From: Sphingomonas profundi
Lineage (GTDB): Bacteria; Pseudomonadota; Alphaproteobacteria; Sphingomonadales; Sphingomonadaceae
Assembly: GCF_009739515.1 (NCBI RefSeq)
Contig: NZ_CP046535.1
Location: 1,798,001-1,862,000, forward strand
Direction: 5' to 3'
Length of the DNA stretch: 64,000 nt
The notes beneath the pieces are model-generated. The model was not told the DNA's origin, searched no databases, and was given only the letters and a program-made list of their open reading frames with translations. A program made the position numbers and the translations under genes. Shown here piece after piece: positions 58,027 to 64,000 of this stretch (positions are counted from its first letter, which is position 1; every line of letters begins with the position of its first letter).

Positions 58027-58353
58027 TCAGGCGGAAATCTGTTCGGCGGGCGTCGCCACGCTGAGCCCGTCCAGCGCGTCGTCCAGCCTGATCTGGCAGG
58101 CCAGGCGCGAGCCGGGGCGCGGATCGGGCGCGAGGGCGAGCAGTTCGCGCTCCAGCGCCAGCGGCGGATCGAGCCGGTCGCGCCAGGCGTCGGCGACGTG
58201 GACGTGGCAGGTGCCGCACGCGCAGGCGCCGCCGCACAAGGCCTCGATCCCGTCGACGCCGTTCCAGATCGCCGCTTCCATCAGGCTGGTGCCGGCCTGC
58301 GCATCCACGCTGCGCGCCACGCCGTCCGCCGACATGAAGTGGACCATCACCAT
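58027..58353 (-). CDS. 2Fe-2S ferredoxin, redox partner of the P450
   Basis: A 108-residue plant/vertebrate-type (putidaredoxin-like) ferredoxin. The cluster ligands are C40, C46, C49 and C86 in CGGACACGTC and ACQIRL (C-x5-C-x2-C...C); C44 is an extra cysteine. It is co-transcribed with the P450. Length matches putidaredoxin. Confidence 0.93.
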   Translation of the reverse strand: MVMVHFMSADGVARSVDAQAGTSLMEAAIWNGVDGIEALCGGACACGTCHVHVADAWRDRLDPPLALERELLALAPDPRPGSRLACQIRLDDALDGLSVATPAEQISA

Positions 58354-58459
58354 CGCCTCTCCCGCCCGTTGCGCGCGTTATCGGGCGATCAGGCGCGATC
58401 GCGTCGCGCCGTGCAACTGCCCGAAGTGCTAAGAGGCGAGGTCAGGGCGGGCGTGCGGC

Positions 58460-59614
58460 TCAGCCCTTCGGCGTCAGCTTCAGCAGGCGGCCGCCGCTCT
58501 CGCCGTCCTCCAGCACGTAGAGCGCGCCGTCCGGCCCCTGCTCCACCTCGCGGATGCGCGCGCCCATGTCGAAGCGCTCGGCCTCGCGGGCGGTGTCGCC
58601 GCTGAAGGCGATGCGGACGAGGGACTTGCTGGAGAGGCCACCGATGAACGCGCTGCCCCGCCACGCCGGGAACAGCGCGCCCGAGTAGAACATCAGCCCG
58701 GCCGGCGAGATCACCGGGTTCCAGCTGACCTTCGGCGCCTCGAACTCCGGGCGGGTCGGATGATCGGGGATGTCGCGGCCGTCATAATGGTTGCCGTTGG
58801 AGACGATCGGATAGCCGTAGTTGCGGCCGGGCAGGATCAGGTTCAGCTCGTCGCCGCCCTTCGGCCCCATCTCCTGCTCCCACAGCCGCCCCTGCGCATC
58901 GAAGGCGATGCCGAGCAGATTGCGGTGGCCATAGCTCCACACGGCGGGGTCGAAGCCCTTGGCCGCCAGCGGATTGCCGGCGGCGGGCGTGCCGTCGTCG
59001 TTCAGGCGCAGCACCTTGCCGAGCGTGGCCTTCGGATCCTGCGCGGGCGTGAACTGCTGCCGCTCGCCATTGGTGAAGAACAGGTATCGACCATCCGGCG
59101 AGAACCCGATGCGGCCGGAATAATGGCCGTCGCCCTCCACCTTCGGATGCGCGCGGAAGATCACCTTTGCATCGGCCAGCGCGGCCCGCCCGCCCGCCTC
59201 GGCCAGCGTACCGCGTAGCAACGCCACGCCCTTGCCGCCGCCGCCCGCCTCCGAGAAGCTGAGATAGACGAGCCGGTTGCGCGCGAACTGCGGGTGGAGG
59301 ACGACATCCATCAGCCCGCCCTGACCGGCGCTGTCCACCGCCGGCACGCCAGACACGGCGATGGCCGCCTTCCCGTTCGCGGAGACGAGCCTCAGCGTGC
59401 CGGCCTTCTCCGTCACCAGCATCCGCCCGTCCGGCAGGAAGGTCATCGCCCACGGCGCCGCGAACGTCGCCACCGGCGTCGCCACGAACGGCTTGGGCGC
59501 GGCGCGCTGCGCGCCGGTGATCGGCGCCTGCCGCGCGGCCAACTCCGCCTCGCCGCGGCTGCCGCAGCCGACCAGGACGACGGCGCTGGCGAGGATGGCG
59601 GGGGCGAGGCGCAT
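58460..59614 (-). CDS. PQQ-dependent sugar dehydrogenase-like lipoprotein
   Basis: A 384-residue six-bladed beta-propeller of the soluble aldose sugar dehydrogenase (YliI/Asd) type. A lipobox LVGC (Cys17) after a short signal peptide predicts an outer- or inner-membrane lipoprotein. Landmarks are PWAMTFLPDGRMLVTEKAG, GQGGLMDVVLHPQF, YSGRIGFSPDGRYLFFTNGE and GHRNLLGIAFD. Such enzymes oxidise sugar aldehydes with PQQ and calcium. No pqq genes are in the window, so PQQ would come from elsewhere or the medium. Confidence 0.88.
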   Translation of the reverse strand: MRLAPAILASAVVLVGCGSRGEAELAARQAPITGAQRAAPKPFVATPVATFAAPWAMTFLPDGRMLVTEKAGTLRLVSANGKAAIAVSGVPAVDSAGQGGLMDVVLHPQFARNRLVYLSFSEAGGGGKGVALLRGTLAEAGGRAALADAKVIFRAHPKVEGDGHYSGRIGFSPDGRYLFFTNGERQQFTPAQDPKATLGKVLRLNDDGTPAAGNPLAAKGFDPAVWSYGHRNLLGIAFDAQGRLWEQEMGPKGGDELNLILPGRNYGYPIVSNGNHYDGRDIPDHPTRPEFEAPKVSWNPVISPAGLMFYSGALFPAWRGSAFIGGLSSKSLVRIAFSGDTAREAERFDMGARIREVEQGPDGALYVLEDGESGGRLLKLTPKG

Positions 59615-59681
59615 GGCATGTTCCGATCAAGGGGGGTGAACTCGTCGGCGCGAACGCCCGTTCGGCGGCAATGTTGCAGTC

Positions 59682-59710
59682 TTGTCCGCGCCCGAGACTC
59701 GGTCTATACG
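59682..59710 (+). promoter_or_regulatory. putative promoter of the rimP-nusA-infB operon
   Basis: TTGTCC (59682-59687), 17 bases, TATACG (59705-59710), about 90 bases before the rimP start, in the divergent gap with the sugar dehydrogenase gene. The leader could host regulation, but I see no defined structure. Confidence 0.5.
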
Positions 59711-59798
59711 GCTCGCGTCCTCTCGACATTGGAAACTTTGCCGAGGTCGGCTCCCTCCGGGGCCGGCTGCGAGGCTGCTTATCCGTTTCCGGGGATTT

Positions 59799-60395
59799 AT
59801 GGCCGATATCGCGTTGCTGACGAAGCTGATCGAACCCGAGGCGCAGGCGCTCGGGCTCGCCCTCGTCCGCGTCGCGATGTTCGGCGGCAAGAGCGATCCG
59901 ACCTTGCAGGTGATGGCGGAGCGGCCGGACACGCGCCAGCTCGACCTCTCGGACTGCGAGGCGCTCTCCCGCCGCATCTCGGACGTGCTGGACGAGCGCG
60001 ATCCGATCGAGGAGGCGTACCGGCTGGAGGTATCTTCGCCGGGGATCGACCGGCCGCTGACGCGCCGGCCGGACTATGAGGATTTCAAGGGCTTCGACGC
60101 GCGCATCCGGCTGGCCGTGCCGCTGGACGGGCGCAAGCAGTTCGACGGCCGGCTCGACGGGATCGAGGGCGATCACGTGAAGCTGCATGCCGAGCGCGTC
60201 GGCGAGGTGCTGATCCCCATCGCCGCCATCGCCAGCGCCAAGCTGCTGCTGACCGACGCCCTCATCAAGGCGACCGCGCCCCTCTCGTCGGCGGGAGCCG
60301 ACGAGATCGTCGAGGAAGCGCCGACCGAAGGCGCGGACAGGATCATCCACGAAGCGCCGGCAGACGGCGCCGATACGACGACAACGGAAGGATAG
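59799..60395 (+). CDS. rimP: ribosome maturation factor RimP
   Basis: A 198-residue RimP needed for 30S subunit assembly. It has LVRVAMFGGKSDPTLQVMAE, LEVSSPGIDRPLTRRPDYEDF broken at 20 residues, and a final SH3-like domain. It is longer than the usual 150-160 residues because of an acidic Glu/Thr-rich tail after about residue 155. First gene of a nusA-infB operon. Confidence 0.93.
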   Translation: MADIALLTKLIEPEAQALGLALVRVAMFGGKSDPTLQVMAERPDTRQLDLSDCEALSRRISDVLDERDPIEEAYRLEVSSPGIDRPLTRRPDYEDFKGFDARIRLAVPLDGRKQFDGRLDGIEGDHVKLHAERVGEVLIPIAAIASAKLLLTDALIKATAPLSSAGADEIVEEAPTEGADRIIHEAPADGADTTTTEG

Positions 60396-60402
60396 ACCAA
60401 CG

Positions 60403-62007
60403 ATGGCCACCGCCATTTCCGCCAACAAGGCCGAGCTGCTCGCCATCGCCGACGCCGTCGCGCGCGAGAAGCTGATCGATCGCGAGATCGTGATCGAGGC
60501 GATGGAGGATGCGATCCAGCGCGCCGCGCGCGCCCGCTACGGCGCCGAGAACGACATCCGCGCCAAGATCGACACCAAGCAGGGCGACATGCGGCTGTGG
60601 CGCGTGGTGGAGGTCGTCGAGGAGGTCGAGGACTATTTCAAGCAGGTGAACCTGAAGGACGCGCAGAAGCTGCAGAAGGGCGCCGCCGTCGGCGACTTCA
60701 TCGTCGATCCGCTGCCGAACATCGAGTTCGGCCGCATCGCCGCGCAGGCCGCCAAGCAGGTGATCTTCCAGAAGGTGCGCGATGCCGAGCGCGAGCGGCA
60801 GTATGAGGAGTTCAAGGATCGCGCCGGCGAGATCATCACCGGCGTGGTGAAGCGGGTGGAGTTCGGCCACGTCGTCGTCGATCTCGGTCGCGCCGAGGGC
60901 GTCATCCGACGCGACCAGCAGATCCCGCGCGAGGTGGTGCGCGTGGGCGATCGCGTCCGCTCGCTGATCCTGCGCGTGGCGCGGGAGAATCGCGGGCCGC
61001 AGATCTTCCTCAGCCGCGCGCACCCCGATTTCATGAAGAAGCTGTTCGCGCAGGAAGTGCCCGAGATCTACGACGGCATCATCGAGATCAAGGCGGCCGC
61101 GCGCGATCCCGGCAGCCGCGCCAAGATCGGCGTCATCAGCCACGACGGCTCGATCGATCCGGTCGGTGCGTGCGTGGGCATGAAGGGCAGCCGCGTGCAG
61201 GCGGTGGTGCAGGAGATGCAGGGCGAGAAGATCGACATCATCCCCTGGTCGCCCGATCTCGCCACCTTCGTCGTCAACGCGCTGCAGCCGGCGCAGGTCG
61301 CCCGCGTGGTGATCGACGAGGAGGATGCGCGCATCGAGGTGGTGGTGCCCGACGACCAGCTCAGCCTCGCGATCGGCCGTCGCGGCCAGAACGTGCGCCT
61401 GGCCAGCCAGCTGACCGGATCGGCCATCGACATCCTGACCGAGGCGGATGCCAGCGAGAAGCGGCAGAAGGAGTTCGTGACGAACAGCGAGCTGTTCCAG
61501 AACGAGCTGGACGTCGACGAGACGCTTTCCCAGCTGCTGGTGGCCGAGGGCTTCGGCAGCCTGGAGGAGGTCGCCTACGTCGAGGTCGACGAGATCGCCT
61601 CGATCGAGGGCTTCGACGAGGAGCTTGCGGCCGAGCTGCAGAGCCGCGCGCAGGAGGCGCTCGACCGGCGCGAGGCCGCCAACCGCGAGTCCCGCCAGGC
61701 GCTGGGCGTCGAGGACGCGCTGATCGACATGCCCTATCTCACCGAGGCGATGCTGGTGACGCTGGGCAAGGCCGGCGTGAAGACGCTCGACGATCTCGGC
61801 GATCTCGCCACCGACGAGCTGGTGCTGAAGAAGCGGGTGGAGCCGCGCCGCCGGGTGGAGAGCAACCGCGCCGAGGACAAGCCCGGCATCCTCGCCGAAT
61901 ATGGCCTGACCAACGATCAGGGCAACGAGATCATCCTGGCCGCGCGCAAGGCGGCCGGCTGGTTCGGCGACGAGGACGATGCCGCCGCCGGGGAGGCCGA
62001 GGCCTGA
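60403..62007 (+). CDS. nusA: transcription termination/antitermination factor NusA
   Basis: A 534-residue NusA with N-terminal RNAP-binding domain, S1 domain (about 135-200, [20 protein letters not shown]), and KH1 and KH2 domains ([16 protein letters not shown]). C-terminal acidic repeat regions ([34 protein letters not shown]) follow, as in many proteobacteria. It follows rimP by seven bases and overlaps the tautomerase start. Confidence 0.97.
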   Translation: MATAISANKAELLAIADAVAREKLIDREIVIEAMEDAIQRAARARYGAENDIRAKIDTKQGDMRLWRVVEVVEEVEDYFKQVNLKDAQKLQKGAAVGDFIVDPLPNIEFGRIAAQAAKQVIFQKVRDAERERQYEEFKDRAGEIITGVVKRVEFGHVVVDLGRAEGVIRRDQQIPREVVRVGDRVRSLILRVARENRGPQIFLSRAHPDFMKKLFAQEVPEIYDGIIEIKAAARDPGSRAKIGVISHDGSIDPVGACVGMKGSRVQAVVQEMQGEKIDIIPWSPDLATFVVNALQPAQVARVVIDEEDARIEVVVPDDQLSLAIGRRGQNVRLASQLTGSAIDILTEADASEKRQKEFVTNSELFQNELDVDETLSQLLVAEGFGSLEEVAYVEVDEIASIEGFDEELAAELQSRAQEALDRREAANRESRQALGVEDALIDMPYLTEAMLVTLGKAGVKTLDDLGDLATDELVLKKRVEPRRRVESNRAEDKPGILAEYGLTNDQGNEIILAARKAAGWFGDEDDAAAGEAEA

Positions 62008-62237
62008 TGCCGTTCGTCGACATCCGCCTGGCCGGCCCGGCCACGCGCGAGCAGAAATCGGGCATCGTCGCCGACGTCACGCGCTCGCTGGTGGAGCGGC
62101 TGGGCAAGGCGCCCGGCGCGGTGCAGGTGAACATCACCGAGCTGTCGACCGAGAATTACGGCGCCGGCGGCATCCTGATCGCCGACCGCCCCGCCCCTCC
62201 CGCGCGGGAGGACGCTCGCGCGGATGGTCCACGATGA
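62007..62237 (+). CDS. 4-oxalocrotonate tautomerase family protein
   Basis: A 76-residue tautomerase starting MPF, so Pro1 would be the catalytic amine after Met removal. The core reads VDIRLAGPATREQKSGIVAD, TRSLVERLGKAPGAVQVNI and NYGAGG. It overlaps nusA by one base (TGATG) and ylxR by 14 bp, so it is translationally embedded in the operon. Substrate unknown. The last 15 residues (after PAPPARED) are not family-typical. Confidence 0.87.
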   Translation: MPFVDIRLAGPATREQKSGIVADVTRSLVERLGKAPGAVQVNITELSTENYGAGGILIADRPAPPAREDARADGPR

Positions 62238-63003
62238 TCGCGCCGACGGCGTAACCGCCCCACCCGCCGAGGACGCAGATGGCGGCCCAGGCCAGGGAAA
62301 GCATGTGCGGGGGAAGCATGTGCCCGAGCGCAAATGCGTGCTCTCGGGAGAGGTGAGCCCACGCGCCGGCCTGATCCGCCTGGCGCTGGGGCCGGACGGC
62401 ACCATCGCGCCGGACGTGCGGGCAAAAGCCGGCGGGCGCGGCGCGTGGATCGGCGTCGATCGGCCGGCGCTGGAAGTCGCGATCGCCAAGGGCAAGCTGA
62501 AGGGCGGGCTGGCGCGCGCGTTCAAGAATGGCGCCTTCACGATCCCCGCCGACTTGCCCGACCAGATCGAGGCGGCACTGCGCCGCGCCACGCTGGACCG
62601 GCTGGGGCTGGAGGCGCGGGCCGGTACGCTGCTGACCGGATCGGACAAGATCGCCGATGCGGCGCGCAAGGGCGCGGTGGCGCTGCTGCTGCACGCCGCC
62701 GACGCTTCCGCCGACGGCAATCGCAAGCTGGATCAGGCGCTGCGCGTGGGCCGCGGCGACGAGGGCGGCAGCAGCCGGGGACTCGTAATCCCCGCCGATC
62801 GCGCCATATTGTCGATGGCGCTGGGCCGCGAAAACGTGGTACATATCGCGCTGATCGCGCCGGCTGCCGCCGCGCGGGTCACCGATGCGCTTGGCCGCTG
62901 GCGTGGCTTTATTGGACGAGATGACGGCGTCGATCCTTGCGACATGGATTCGCAAGGGCCAACGGCGCACCGGAATGAGAGCGAAGGGTTCGTTTCTGAA
63001 TGA
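62224..63003 (+). CDS. ylxR: YlxR/L7Ae-type RNA-binding protein
   Basis: A 259-residue protein. The N-terminal YlxR (DUF448) domain (about 30-105) contains HVPERKCVLSGEVSP and GRGAWIGVDRP. The C-terminal part has an L7Ae-like fold hint (KIADAARKGAVALLLHAADA). It is probably a nucleoid- or RNA-associated factor of the nusA-infB operon. Its stop overlaps the infB start (ATGA). The start at ATG 62224 lies inside the tautomerase gene; the N-terminal 25 residues are variable. Confidence 0.88.
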   Translation: MVHDDRADGVTAPPAEDADGGPGQGKHVRGKHVPERKCVLSGEVSPRAGLIRLALGPDGTIAPDVRAKAGGRGAWIGVDRPALEVAIAKGKLKGGLARAFKNGAFTIPADLPDQIEAALRRATLDRLGLEARAGTLLTGSDKIADAARKGAVALLLHAADASADGNRKLDQALRVGRGDEGGSSRGLVIPADRAILSMALGRENVVHIALIAPAAAARVTDALGRWRGFIGRDDGVDPCDMDSQGPTAHRNESEGFVSE

Positions 63004-64000
63004 GCGATAACGACAAGCCGAAACTGGGTATGCGCGCGCCGCTGGGCCTGAAGCGCACGGTGGAGACCGGCAAGGTGAAGCAGAGCTTCAGCCACGGCCG
63101 CTCGAACACCGTGATCGTGGAGACCAAGCGCCGCCGCGTGCTGACCAAGCCCGGCGAGGGCGAGGCGGTCGTTCAGGACGCGCCCGCCAGCCCGGTCTCC
63201 GCGCCGGCACCCGCCGCCGCGGCGCCTGCGCCAACCGTCGCCGCCGCTCCGCGCCCCGCACCCGCGCCCGTCGCGCCGCCGCGCCCGGCCCCGCCCGCCC
63301 GCCCGGCCCAGCCGGCGCGCGCGCTGACGCCGCTGGAACGGCGCGAGCAGCAGGAGCGCCTGCTGCGCGAGGCCGAGGAGGCGCGCATGGCCGCGCTGGA
63401 GGAAGCGCGCCGCCGCTCCGATCGCGAGCGCGTGGAGGCTGCGGAGGAGGAGCGTCGCCGCGCCGAGGAACGCGCCCGTGCCGAGGAGGAGGCGCTCAAC
63501 GCCCCCGCCCCCGCCCCGTCGGCGGCACCCGCCCCGGCGGCACCGCCCGCGCCGCCCGTAGCCGTCGAGGCGCCCGTCGCCGAGGCCGCGCCGGCCGCCG
63601 CCGAGGCCGCCGCCGCACCCACCAGCGAGGCGCCGGCCGAGGCGGCCCGCACAACCATCCCGCCGCCGCGCCGCTTCACGCCCGTGATCTCGCCCAAGCG
63701 GCCGGAGCCGCCGGCGCGCCCGGCGCGCGGCAAGGGGGTCGACGATCGCCGCCAGTCCGGCAAGCTCACCGTCACCCGCGCCCTCGAGACCGAGGGCGAT
63801 GGCGCCCGCGCCCGCTCGCTCGCCGCGCTGAAGCGCAGCCGCGAGAAGGACAAGCGCGCCCACCAGGCGGGCGGCCCTTCCGCCAAGCAGGTGCGCGACG
63901 TGGTGGTGCCGGAGACGATCACCGTCGGCGAGCTCGCCAACCGCATGGCCGAGCGCGGCGCTGATCTGGTGAAGGCGCTGTTCAAGATGGGCATGCCCGT
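63000..64000 (+). CDS. infB: translation initiation factor IF-2 (partial, 5' part)
   Basis: The first 333 codons of IF-2. The opening LGLKRTVETGKVKQSFSHGR and VETKRRRVL is the alphaproteobacterial IF-2 signature, followed by a long Pro/Ala/Glu/Arg low-complexity linker (about 55-230) and the start of the IF2-N-like region near the edge (VPETITVGELANRMAERGAD). The GTPase domain lies beyond the window, so integrity cannot be judged. Confidence 0.96.
   Translation, partial: MSDNDKPKLGMRAPLGLKRTVETGKVKQSFSHGRSNTVIVETKRRRVLTKPGEGEAVVQDAPASPVSAPAPAAAAPAPTVAAAPRPAPAPVAPPRPAPPARPAQPARALTPLERREQQERLLREAEEARMAALEEARRRSDRERVEAAEEERRRAEERARAEEEALNAPAPAPSAAPAPAAPPAPPVAVEAPVAEAAPAAAEAAAAPTSEAPAEAARTTIPPPRRFTPVISPKRPEPPARPARGKGVDDRRQSGKLTVTRALETEGDGARARSLAALKRSREKDKRAHQAGGPSAKQVRDVVVPETITVGELANRMAERGADLVKALFKMGMP

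Noticed and set aside
63150-63800. Pro/Ala/Glu/Arg low-complexity block as a repeat element
   Set aside because: It is the known variable linker of IF-2 and is in frame with infB.

Overview
The window is GC-rich bacterial chromosome with tightly packed genes, many joined by ATGA, GTGA or TGATG overlaps. Gene content points to an alphaproteobacterium of the Sphingomonadales (Sphingomonas-like). The clues are a TrcR/DUF1013 cell-cycle regulator, the petABC-mtnP-apt run, zapE next to mdh, LDH-type malate dehydrogenase beside sucDAB-lpdA, and the rimP-nusA-ylxR-infB order. I see no insertion sequence, prophage, integrase or CRISPR array. Two tRNA genes are present (Thr-TGT and Leu-CAA).

Layout. 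1-5.3 kb: partial helicase hrpB, a small CxxC protein, a stand-alone protein that recalls RNase-A-like toxin domains, a polyprenyl diphosphate synthase, chorismate mutase and a soluble chemoreceptor. 5.4-8.0 kb: sdhCDA. 8.1-13.1 kb: a hicBA toxin-antitoxin pair, creD, and a group with two nucleotidyltransferases, a HIT protein and a CDP-alcohol phosphatidyltransferase. 13.2-23.9 kb: sdhB, a thioesterase, zapE, mdh, a DUF29 gene, sucD, sucA, sucB and lpdA; sucC is absent. 24-31.8 kb: a seven-gene minus-strand operon with a divergent TetR regulator. 32.8-37.9 kb: a frameshifted lipid kinase, then apt, mtnP and the cytochrome bc1 genes. 38.1-49.2 kb: tRNAs, queA, a peptidyl-prolyl isomerase, coaD, ispA, xseB, an acyl-CoA ligase, trcR, a GST, a quinone oxidoreductase and clpA. 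49.3-59.6 kb: a class A beta-lactamase, a doubly frameshifted dienelactone hydrolase, a GST, a Bax-1 protein, thpR, an MFS transporter, a VOC protein, an acyltransferase, a P450-ferredoxin pair and a PQQ-type sugar dehydrogenase lipoprotein. 59.8-64 kb: rimP, nusA, a tautomerase, ylxR and the start of infB.

How the genes work together. About a third of the window is central respiration: succinate dehydrogenase, most of the lower TCA cycle and complex III. The most unusual part is the 23,971-31,817 operon. It encodes an alpha-dioxygenase-like haem peroxidase with its key residues intact, an unrecognised 297-residue protein with a single cysteine, an old-yellow-enzyme reductase, and two copies of a module made of a small multi-pass membrane protein plus a membrane-anchored di-haem c-type cytochrome of the RoxA/10S-dioxygenase-like class. 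I infer a fatty-acid or isoprenoid oxygenation (oxylipin-like) pathway under TetR control. This is a hypothesis from domain content only.

Two genes carry single-base frameshifts (near 33,050, and near 50,240 and 50,413). Their conserved protein continues in the other frame, so they are either recent pseudogenes or indel errors in the assembly.
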